Positions 57,603 to 64,000 of a stretch of DNA of 64,000 bases are shown here, one piece after another; within the stretch, counting starts at the first letter, position 1; each line of letters begins with the position of its first letter. Under the pieces are notes generated by a model, which saw only the letters and a list, made by a program, of their open reading frames with translations, did not search any database and was not told the DNA's origin. Position numbers and translations under genes: made by a program. This DNA comes from Pseudomonas viciae (GTDB lineage Bacteria; Pseudomonadota; Gammaproteobacteria; Pseudomonadales; Pseudomonadaceae), in the NCBI RefSeq assembly GCF_004786035.1, contig NZ_CP035088.1, positions 713,501 through 777,500 of the forward strand. Direction: 5' to 3'.

Positions 57603-58138
57603 GACAGGCTCGGGTCGATGGACATGAATGCCTGTGGATAAAGCAATTTCCTGGCCATCAGGTCAGGAAATTCGCGCTTGCCCCAAGGCACAGGCCTTCA
57701 GCGCATAACCGGACGGGTTTCACCGGCAGATGTCGGCACCGTATTGGGGCGCTCGGGTTGCGGCGAGCCCCGGTTTTGCCCGCTAATAGATGGTTAAAAA
57801 ATGAACAAGCGCTCGCGAGCCATGCCCTTCTTGGGGTCGAGGGAGCCATGAACGGGTTATCCACAGGTTGCTCCACAGTTATTGTGCGCAAGCCAGACGC
57901 TCGGGCATAAGCACTGTGCGGCTTTCTTCTAAAGGTGATAAACCGTTGCAAGCATCTGTTTTATTGAAAGAATTGTCGGATAAACGGGGCTTTGAATAAA
58001 AAATGAGCAACCCGCTCAAACCCGCATGACAGAAGGGTTACAGCCGGATGTGCTCAGGTTATCCACAGCCGGGTGCACAGTGGGTGTGGGCAAATTGCAA
58101 GTTTTGCGCGCGCCCCGAAAGGTGGCAGACCTTCGGTT
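57603..58138. other. Gene-free stretch with three perfect DnaA boxes
   Basis: 536 bases without a credible gene. Exact TTATCCACA sites lie at 57857-57865 and 58059-58067 (plus strand) and 57633-57641 (minus, TGTGGATAA). Parts of 57780-58010 are AT-rich for this genome. Promoters for the ABC operon are presumably here too. The only long frame (57658-57951, minus) has unconvincing composition. Confidence 0.6.
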
Positions 58139-58720
58139 TCAACGCTCGAGCAGAATTCGCCCGCGGCTCAGGTCGGCCAGTTGTTTTTGTAATGTCTCGA
58201 TCTGCGCCTCACCCACGGCCAGCTGCATGTCCACGCCATTGGCCGTAAAGCTTTCTTCATTCACCAGCCCGCCACATTCGGCAACCCGCAGTTTCACCAG
58301 AGGCAGTTCCGCGAACCCGCAGGTGCAGCGAAGCGCCACCCGGCTGATCAATTCAATCTTGTCAGCGTTTTGCAGGCACTTGTTCGCGCCGCCGCCATAG
58401 GCGCGAGCCAATCCGCCCGTGCCCAACTGGATTCCGCCATACCAGCGGATCACCAGCACCACGACCTGGTCGCACGCCTGGGCTTCAATGGCCGCCAGGA
58501 TCGGCCGTCCGGCGGTACCGCCCGGTTCGCCATCGTCGTTGCTGCGATATTGATCACCGAGTTTCCAGGCCCAGCAATTGTGCGTGGCGTTCAGGTCGCT
58601 GTGCTGTTCGATAAAGGCCTGGGCATCGGCGGGGCTGGTGATGTGGGCTGCAACGGTGATGAAGCGGCTTTTGCGAATTTCTTCGCGGTATTCGCAAAAA
58701 CCGGCAAGGGTAAAAGGCAT
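58139..58720 (-). CDS. YigZ/IMPACT-family protein (UPF0029)
   Basis: 193 residues. The N-terminal UPF0029 domain has KSRFITVAAHITSPADAQAF, NCWAWKL, DDGEPGGTAGRPIL and VVLVIRWYGGIQLGTGGLAR (about residues 85-105). The C-terminal DUF1949 domain is shorter. E. coli YigZ and eukaryotic IMPACT share this domain; the exact role, possibly in translation regulation, is unsettled. It is 7 bases after the TetR gene, same strand. Confidence 0.9.
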   Translation of the reverse strand: MPFTLAGFCEYREEIRKSRFITVAAHITSPADAQAFIEQHSDLNATHNCWAWKLGDQYRSNDDGEPGGTAGRPILAAIEAQACDQVVVLVIRWYGGIQLGTGGLARAYGGGANKCLQNADKIELISRVALRCTCGFAELPLVKLRVAECGGLVNEESFTANGVDMQLAVGEAQIETLQKQLADLSRGRILLER

Positions 58721-58727
58721 GGGGATC

Positions 58728-59378
58728 TTAGAAAGCTGGTGTCAGGCCGCAGCCCTTGAGAATGATGCGGATCAGGTTGTCGCCGGCATCGATCATGTCT
58801 TGCTTGGTCAACTTGCTGCGACCGGTCACGCGGCAGATCTGCGTAGCGAAGTCGGCGTAATGCTGGGTGCTGCCCCATAACAGGAAGATGAGGTTCACCG
58901 GGTCGACCGGGTCCATCTTACCGGCATCGATCCAGGCTTGAAACACGGCAGCACGGCCGTTGAACCAGGCGCGATAATCCTGGTTGAAATATTCGGTCAG
59001 GCATTCGCCTCCGCTGATCACTTCCATGGCAAACAGCCGCGACGCCTGGGGTTGGCGCCGGGAGAATTCCATCTTGGCGCGGATGTAGCGGGTCAAGGCT
59101 TCGGCCGGATCATCTTCAGCCGTGAGGGTATTGAAGGTGCTGTCCCACAATTCGATGATGTTGCTCAGCACCGCCACGTACAACCCGAGTTTGTTGGTGA
59201 AGTAGTAATGCAGGTTCGCCTTGGGCAGCCCGGCTTTCAGGGCGATAGCGTTCATGCTGGTGCCTTTGAATCCGTGACGGGCGAATTCATCTTCGGCGGC
59301 CTTGAGGATGGTCTCTTCGTTCTTTTGACGAATGCGACTGGTGGGCTTGCCACCGTGGGCAGGGACTTCAAAGGTCAT
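58728..59378 (-). CDS. TetR-family regulator, RutR-like
   Basis: 216 residues. The HTH is NEETILKAAEDEFARHGFKG, AIALKAGLPKANLHYYF. The C-terminal domain is of the YcdC/RutR kind: PQASRLFAMEVISGGECL and LIFLLWGSTQHYADFATQI align closely with E. coli RutR. RutR senses uracil and controls pyrimidine breakdown. Here it lies beside beta-alanine catabolism, the product branch of uracil degradation. The start at MTFEVPAHGGK excludes a 46-codon extension running into a REP. Operator unknown. Confidence 0.88.
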   Translation of the reverse strand: MTFEVPAHGGKPTSRIRQKNEETILKAAEDEFARHGFKGTSMNAIALKAGLPKANLHYYFTNKLGLYVAVLSNIIELWDSTFNTLTAEDDPAEALTRYIRAKMEFSRRQPQASRLFAMEVISGGECLTEYFNQDYRAWFNGRAAVFQAWIDAGKMDPVDPVNLIFLLWGSTQHYADFATQICRVTGRSKLTKQDMIDAGDNLIRIILKGCGLTPAF

Positions 59379-59479
59379 GGACGTTTCCGGGCTGGGTCTG
59401 TGGGGCAAGCAACTGCGTTGATAGCGCACCGGCAGCGATCCGACAAGTGCCTCTGCTATATAAAGCCTGACTGAACACT

Positions 59480-59570
59480 TGTGGGAGCGGGCTTGCTCGC
59501 GAAAGCGGACGGTCATTCAACATTGATGCCGACTGATACAGCGCCTTCGCGAGCAAGCCCGCTCCCACAA
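59480..59570. repeat. REP pair between the TetR and LysR genes
   Basis: GTGGGAGCGGGCTTGCTCGC and CGCGAGCAAGCCCGCTCCCAC, inverted. Confidence 0.88.
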
Positions 59571-59582
59571 AGAGCAAAGGTA

Positions 59583-60503
59583 TTAGCGGGTTGCCGCGAG
59601 GCTCTCGAGAAAACTTTCCAGCACCAGGTGAGGCCGTCGGCCCTTGCGCGTAACCGACGCCAGGCTCAGGTCGTAGAAACGCACGGTGGGTTTTAGCGCA
59701 CGCAACCGTCCTTGCTGGACCCAGAGGCTGGCGTAGTGATCCGGCAAGTAACCGATGTAGCGCCCGGTGAGAATCAGGAACGCCATGCCTTCGCGGTCCG
59801 ATGCACTGGCGGTGCAATTGAGCGCCTGGTAATGGGCCTGGATCTCGGCCGGCAGGCGGAAGGTCGGCGCGATAGCGTCCTGGCTATTGAGACGCGCGTC
59901 GTCGAGTTGCTGGTCATCCACATAAAACAGCGGATGCCCGACCGCGCAATAGAGCAACGACCGTTCGCTGTACAACGGTTGATATTCCAGTCCGGACAGC
60001 GCACTGGCCTGCGGCACCACGCCGACATGCAAGCGTCCATCGAGCACGCCTTGCTCGACTTCGTTGGGCGCGATCATGCGAATCTGGATCTGCACGTCGG
60101 GCCCACGTTCCTTCAACTGAGCCAAGGCGTGGGTGATGCGCATGTGGGGCAGGGTGACCAGATTGTCGGTCAGGCCGATGATCAACTCGCCGCGCAAATG
60201 CTGGTGCAGGCCGTTGACCTCGGTGCGAAAGCTTTCCAGCGCACTCAACAATTGCAACGCCGATTGATAAACCTCGCGACCTTCCTCGGTCAACGAGAAC
60301 CCGGCGCGCCCGCGTTGGCACAGGCGCAGGCCGAGGCGTTGTTCGAGATCGCTCATCTGCTGGCTGATGGCGGAGCGTCCGATGCCAAGCACCGTTTCGG
60401 CTGCGGAGAATCCGCCGCACTCCACCACGCTGCGGAAAATGCGCAGCAAGCGGATATCGAAGTCGCTGACCTGGGCCAGTGGATCGGGACGGCGAACGCT
60501 CAT
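59583..60503 (-). CDS. LysR-family regulator divergent from bauA (possible BauR)
   Basis: 306 residues. The HTH is DFDIRLLRIFRSVVECGGFS, GIGRSAISQQMSDLEQRLG. The effector domain contains GELIIGLTDNLVTLPHMRI. It is divergent from bauA (123 bases apart), the typical place for its activator; the bauRABCD locus of P. aeruginosa has bauR here, but I am not certain its BauR is of the same family. Likely inducer: beta-alanine. Confidence 0.85.
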   Translation of the reverse strand: MSVRRPDPLAQVSDFDIRLLRIFRSVVECGGFSAAETVLGIGRSAISQQMSDLEQRLGLRLCQRGRAGFSLTEEGREVYQSALQLLSALESFRTEVNGLHQHLRGELIIGLTDNLVTLPHMRITHALAQLKERGPDVQIQIRMIAPNEVEQGVLDGRLHVGVVPQASALSGLEYQPLYSERSLLYCAVGHPLFYVDDQQLDDARLNSQDAIAPTFRLPAEIQAHYQALNCTASASDREGMAFLILTGRYIGYLPDHYASLWVQQGRLRALKPTVRFYDLSLASVTRKGRRPHLVLESFLESLAATR

Positions 60504-60626
60504 AGTTTAGTGATCCACTGACTGAAGGTTAGAAAAGTTGGATTTCACCGACTTTATCGTCGTGTCAACTTAGCTGCAAGAACGTCTTTCGATCCCCTGA
60601 CGCTTATGTCCTGCGAGGTTTTGTCG

Positions 60627-61976
60627 ATGAACATGCCCGAACACGCTGCCGGTTCCCTGGCCAGTCAGCTCAAGCTTGATGCCCACTGGATGCCTTACAC
60701 CGCCAACCGCAATTTCCAGCGCGACCCGCGTTTGATCGTCGCCGCCGAAGGCAGTTGGCTGCAGGATGACAAGGGACGTAAGGTCTACGACTCGCTGTCG
60801 GGCCTGTGGACCTGCGGTGCCGGGCACACGCGCAAGGAAATCCAGGAAGCGGTCGCCAAGCAGTTGGGCACTCTCGATTACTCGCCGGGTTTCCAATACG
60901 GCCATCCGCTGTCGTTCCAACTGGCGGAAAAAATCACCAGCCTGACCCCGGGCAATCTCAATCATGTGTTCTTTACCGACTCCGGTTCCGAGTGCGCCGA
61001 TACCGCGGTGAAAATGGTCCGCGCTTACTGGCGTCTCAAGGGCCAGGCGACCAAGACCAAGATGATCGGCCGTGCCCGTGGCTATCACGGCGTGAACATT
61101 GCTGGGACCAGCCTTGGTGGCGTCAACGGTAATCGCAAGCTGTTCGGCCAGGCGATGATGGATGTCGACCATTTGCCTCATACCTTGCTGGCGAGCAATG
61201 CGTATTCCCGGGGCATGCCGAAGGAGGGTGGCATCGCCTTGGCCGATGAGCTGTTGAAGCTGATCGAACTGCACGATGCCTCCAACATCGCTGCAGTATT
61301 CGTCGAGCCAATGGCCGGGTCGGCGGGCGTGCTGGTGCCGCCTGAGGGGTACCTCAAGCGCCTGCGGGAAATCTGCGACCAGCACAGTATCCTGCTGGTG
61401 TTCGATGAAGTGATCACCGGTTTCGGTCGCACCGGTTCGATGTTCGGTGCCGATAGTTTTGGCGTGACCCCGGACCTGATGTGCATCGCCAAGCAAGTCA
61501 CCAATGGCGCGATCCCCATGGGCGCGGTGATTGCCAGCTCGGAGATCTATCAGACCTTCATGAATCAGCCGACCCCCGAGTACGCGGTGGAATTCCCCCA
61601 TGGCTACACCTACTCGGCGCACCCGGTGGCCTGTGCGGCAGGCTTGGCGGCATTGGACCTGTTGCAAAAGGAAAACCTGGTGCAGAGCGTGGCCGAGGTC
61701 GCGCCGCATTTCGAGAATGCCTTGCACGGTTTGAAGGGCTCGAAGAACGTTATCGATATTCGCAACTATGGCTTGGCCGGGGCGATCCAGATCGCGCCGC
61801 GCGATGGCGATGCGATCGTGCGCCCGTTCGAGGCCGGCATGGCGTTGTGGAAAGCTGGGTTCTACGTACGTTTCGGCGGCGACACCCTGCAGTTCGGGCC
61901 AACGTTCAACAGCAAGCCGCAGGACCTGGATCGTCTGTTTGACGCAGTGGGCGAAGTGCTGAACAAACTCGACTGA
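60627..61976 (+). CDS. bauA: Beta-alanine-pyruvate transaminase
   Basis: 449 residues, class III PLP aminotransferase. Motifs are SGLWTCGAGHTRKEIQEAV, FTDSGSECADTAVKM, VFDEVITGFGRTGSMFG (PLP-binding Asp) and MCIAKQVTNGAIPMGAV (Schiff-base Lys, about residue 288). It converts beta-alanine and pyruvate to malonate semialdehyde and alanine. GAGG before ATG 60627 and the conserved MNMPEHAAG start exclude seven upstream codons. It is followed by mmsA/bauC 72 bases on. Confidence 0.95.
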   Translation: MNMPEHAAGSLASQLKLDAHWMPYTANRNFQRDPRLIVAAEGSWLQDDKGRKVYDSLSGLWTCGAGHTRKEIQEAVAKQLGTLDYSPGFQYGHPLSFQLAEKITSLTPGNLNHVFFTDSGSECADTAVKMVRAYWRLKGQATKTKMIGRARGYHGVNIAGTSLGGVNGNRKLFGQAMMDVDHLPHTLLASNAYSRGMPKEGGIALADELLKLIELHDASNIAAVFVEPMAGSAGVLVPPEGYLKRLREICDQHSILLVFDEVITGFGRTGSMFGADSFGVTPDLMCIAKQVTNGAIPMGAVIASSEIYQTFMNQPTPEYAVEFPHGYTYSAHPVACAAGLAALDLLQKENLVQSVAEVAPHFENALHGLKGSKNVIDIRNYGLAGAIQIAPRDGDAIVRPFEAGMALWKAGFYVRFGGDTLQFGPTFNSKPQDLDRLFDAVGEVLNKLD

Positions 61977-62048
61977 TGCAGTCCTCTCTATAGCTTTCAA
62001 TAACGGGCGTCCGACGACGGGCGCCCGTGGATAAATTCTGGAGTCCCC

Positions 62049-63542
62049 ATGAGCCTCATTCCGCATTTGATCAATGGCGAACTGTTGAGCGACAGCGCTC
62101 GTACGGCTGACGTGTTCAACCCGTCCACTGGCCAGGCGATTCACAAGGTGCCATTGGCTGATCGCGCGACCATCCAGCAGGCCATCGACGCTGCCAAGGC
62201 GGCTTTCCCGGCTTGGCGCAACACCCCGGCGGCCAAGCGTGCGCAGGTGATGTTTCGTTTCAAGCAGTTGCTGGAGCAGAACGAGTCGCGCATTGCCCAG
62301 TTGATCAGCGAAGAACACGGCAAGACATTGGAAGACGCGGCCGGTGAGCTCAAGCGCGGCATCGAGAACGTCGAGTTCGCCTGCGCGGCGCCGGAGATTC
62401 TGAAGGGCGAGTACAGCCGTAACGTAGGACCGAACATCGACGCCTGGTCAGATTTTCAGCCTCTGGGAGTGGTGGCGGGCATTACACCGTTCAACTTCCC
62501 GGCGATGGTGCCGCTGTGGATGTATCCGCTGGCGATCGTGTGCGGGAACTGCTTCATCCTCAAGCCGTCCGAGCGCGACCCGAGCTCGACGTTGCTGATT
62601 GCCCAGTTGCTGTTGGAGGCCGGTTTGCCCAAGGGCGTGCTGAGCGTCGTGCATGGCGACAAGGCCGCCGTGGATGCACTGATCGAAGCGCCGGAAGTGA
62701 AGGCGCTGAGTTTTGTCGGTTCGACGCCGATTGCTGAATACATCTACGCCGAGGGCACTCGACGCGGTAAACGCGTCCAGGCGCTGGGTGGGGCAAAGAA
62801 TCATGCGGTATTGATGCCGGATGCCGATCTGGACAACGCCGTCAGCGCACTGATGGGCGCGGCGTACGGTTCATGCGGTGAGCGTTGCATGGCGATTTCG
62901 GTGGCGGTGTGTGTGGGCGACCAAGTGGCGGATGCGCTGGTAGCCAAGTTGGTGCCGCAGATTCAGTCGCTGAAGATCGGCGCAGGCACATCTTGCGGGT
63001 TGGACATGGGGCCACTCGTGACGGGGCAGCATCGCGACAAGGTCAGTGGCTATATAGAAGACGGCGTGGCGGCGGGTGCTGCGCTGGTGGTCGATGGTCG
63101 TGGCTTGAGCGTGGCCGGCCATGAAGAAGGTTTCTTCCTGGGTGGCTGCCTGTTCGATCGCGTCACACCCGAGATGCGTATCTATAAGGAAGAGATCTTC
63201 GGGCCGGTGCTGTGCATCGTCCGGGTCAACAGCCTGGAAGAGGCGATGCAACTGATCAACGATCACGAGTATGGCAACGGTACTTGCATCTTTACCCGTG
63301 ATGGCGAGGCGGCGCGGTTGTTCTGCGATGAGATCGAGGTCGGCATGGTGGGGGTCAACGTTCCATTGCCGGTGCCAGTTGCCTATCACAGCTTTGGCGG
63401 CTGGAAGCGTTCGCTGTTCGGCGACCTGCACGCCTACGGCCCGGATGGGGTTCGTTTCTATACCCGTCGCAAGGCCATTACTCAGCGCTGGCCGCAGCGT
63501 GCAAGCCATGAAGCATCACAGTTCGCTTTCCCCAGCTTGTAA
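62049..63542 (+). CDS. bauC: (Methyl)malonate-semialdehyde dehydrogenase
   Basis: 497 residues, aldehyde dehydrogenase. It has HGKTLEDAAGELKRGIENVE, the NAD region FNFPAMVPLWMYPLAI, SFVGSTPIAEYIY and catalytic Cys in YGSCGERCMA (about residue 283). CoA-acylating MmsA-type enzymes turn malonate semialdehyde into acetyl-CoA and CO2. Directly after bauA it completes beta-alanine breakdown; bauB and bauD of the P. aeruginosa operon are absent. Paralogous mmsA for valine breakdown usually lies elsewhere. An alternative symbol is mmsA. Confidence 0.93.
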   Translation: MSLIPHLINGELLSDSARTADVFNPSTGQAIHKVPLADRATIQQAIDAAKAAFPAWRNTPAAKRAQVMFRFKQLLEQNESRIAQLISEEHGKTLEDAAGELKRGIENVEFACAAPEILKGEYSRNVGPNIDAWSDFQPLGVVAGITPFNFPAMVPLWMYPLAIVCGNCFILKPSERDPSSTLLIAQLLLEAGLPKGVLSVVHGDKAAVDALIEAPEVKALSFVGSTPIAEYIYAEGTRRGKRVQALGGAKNHAVLMPDADLDNAVSALMGAAYGSCGERCMAISVAVCVGDQVADALVAKLVPQIQSLKIGAGTSCGLDMGPLVTGQHRDKVSGYIEDGVAAGAALVVDGRGLSVAGHEEGFFLGGCLFDRVTPEMRIYKEEIFGPVLCIVRVNSLEEAMQLINDHEYGNGTCIFTRDGEAARLFCDEIEVGMVGVNVPLPVPVAYHSFGGWKRSLFGDLHAYGPDGVRFYTRRKAITQRWPQRASHEASQFAFPSL

Positions 63543-63553
63543 CGGGTACTAGA

Positions 63554-63588
63554 AGAGGCCGGCGCCCTGGGGCGCCGGCCTCTGCTTT
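63554..63588 (+). terminator. Intrinsic terminator after bauC
   Basis: 13-bp perfect stem (AGAGGCCGGCGCC / GGCGCCGGCCTCT) with a CTGG loop, then GCTTTTG; 11 bases after the stop. Confidence 0.9.
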
Positions 63589-63632
63589 TGCGGGGCTTTT
63601 TGACTGATGTGACAGAATTATGAAAATAGGTG

Positions 63633-63660
63633 TTGACGGCAAATTCTGGACGTCTATAAT
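63633..63660 (+). promoter_or_regulatory. rrn upstream promoter 1
   Basis: TTGACG, 16-bp spacer, TATAAT. AT-rich sequence before it could be an UP element. First of three tandem sigma70-type promoters. Confidence 0.75.
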
Positions 63661-63835
63661 TCGCCCCACTTCCGGCGCAGTCGAAACGAAAAACTCCTTG
63701 AGTTTCAATGAGTTACCATTGTTTTGAAGGTGTCGGGCTTCAGTTCATCGAGGTCAGGAAGGAGTTGATAAGGCGGTGTTGTGTGGCCTTGTCAGCGGTT
63801 CGATCGTCTCGGTCGAAAGCGGAGAAAAAGAGGTG

Positions 63836-63863
63836 TTGACAGCAGTGAGTAACGCTGTAGAAT
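63836..63863 (+). promoter_or_regulatory. rrn upstream promoter 2
   Basis: TTGACA, 16-bp spacer, TAGAAT. Preceded by an A/G-rich stretch. Shares the -10 TAGAAT and the CTG just before it with promoter 3. Confidence 0.8.
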
Positions 63864-63944
63864 TCGCCTCCCGCTAACGAGAGATCGGAAGCGCAAGTGG
63901 TTGAAGTTGCAAAGGAAACTTTGAAAACTTCTTAAAATAACCGC

Positions 63945-64000
63945 TTGACAGATACACGGGGCGCTGTAGAATGCGCGCCTCGGTTGAGACGAAAGATCTT
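63945..64000 (+). promoter_or_regulatory. rrn promoter 3 and start of the rRNA leader
   Basis: TTGACA (63945-63950), 16-bp spacer, TAGAAT (63967-63972), then a GC-rich discriminator GCGCGCC, usual for stringently controlled rRNA promoters. The following CGGTTGAGACGAAAGATCTT matches, from memory, the leader of Pseudomonas 16S rRNA operons. The 16S gene itself lies beyond the window. Confidence 0.85.

Noticed and set aside
57658..57951. 97-codon frame in the ABC/YigZ spacer
   Set aside because: No ribosome site, low-complexity Arg/Ala/Pro content and overlap with a DnaA box; more likely non-coding.
57633..58067. Chromosomal origin (oriC)
   Set aside because: The Pseudomonas oriC is next to rpmH/dnaA/dnaN; none of these is here, and there is no row of AT-rich 13-mers.
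60570..62318. 582-codon open frame antisense to bauA
   Set aside because: Shadow of a well-identified transaminase, extending past both gene ends without any motif.

Overview
This window is a chromosomal segment of a fluorescent Pseudomonas (P. fluorescens group). The evidence is a GC-rich sequence, many copies of the Pseudomonas REP palindrome (GTGGGAGCRAGCTTGCTCGCG type), and a gene order that follows P. aeruginosa PA4856-PA4839 (retS, purD, purH, fis, dusB, zinc-ribbon protein, prmA, accC, accB, aroQ, ctpL, gcbA, DUF2333, Nudix, sui1, speA). Later blocks resemble PA4785/86, PA4778-80 and PA0148-PA0130. It is mostly core genome with some accessory insertions.

Layout. 1-7.4 kb: the 5' end of retS, purine synthesis (purD, purH), dusB-fis, a zinc-ribbon membrane protein and prmA, all on the minus strand. 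7.5-11.6 kb: one large plus-strand gene between prmA and accC. It encodes a 1324-residue putative protein toxin whose C-terminal domain matches the CheD/CNF/BLF1 glutamine-deamidase fold, with Ser1142, Cys1148 and His1165 in the spacing of the CheD active site. Its start codon lies beside a perfect 12-bp inverted repeat that could control translation. 11.6-18 kb: accBC, aroQ, a CtpL-like chemoreceptor and the diguanylate cyclase GcbA. 18.2-22.5 kb: DUF2333, Nudix, Sui1 and SpeA. 22.7-24.8 kb: an orphan T6SS pair, vgrG plus a DUF4123 adaptor, with no effector gene after it. 24.8-29.2 kb: a MATE exporter, a MazG-like hydrolase, CmoM and two DUF4136 lipoproteins.

29.3-34.9 kb: a thiolase / FabG-type reductase / MaoC hydratase set, a BASS-family transporter and an AraC regulator. 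35-39.9 kb: a RIO kinase and the copper-efflux locus (copA-cueR operon and divergent copZ, each with a CueR-type operator of the same geometry). 39.9-46 kb: Bcr/CflA and other MFS transporters, a quinone-oxidoreductase/LysR divergent pair and an ArsR-type regulator. 46-57.6 kb: a purine salvage and uptake region (adenine deaminase, BMP-type binding protein, 8-oxoguanine deaminase, two BMP-type permeases and their ATPase), interrupted by a 2OG-Fe(II) oxygenase, a Ca2+/H+ antiporter and an SDR/MerR/membrane-protein group. 57.6-58.1 kb: a gene-free stretch with three perfect DnaA boxes. 58.1-63.5 kb: YigZ, a RutR-like TetR regulator, a LysR regulator and beta-alanine catabolism (bauA, bauC). 63.6-64 kb: three tandem sigma70-type promoters and the start of a ribosomal RNA leader; the 16S gene should begin just past the window.

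The most novel candidates are the deamidase toxin with its leader hairpin, the effector-less vgrG-adaptor pair, a cloverleaf-like REP element that supplies the C-terminus of a membrane protein, and the DnaA-box cluster. Start sites were chosen from Shine-Dalgarno spacing, gene overlaps and remembered family N-termini. No database search was possible.
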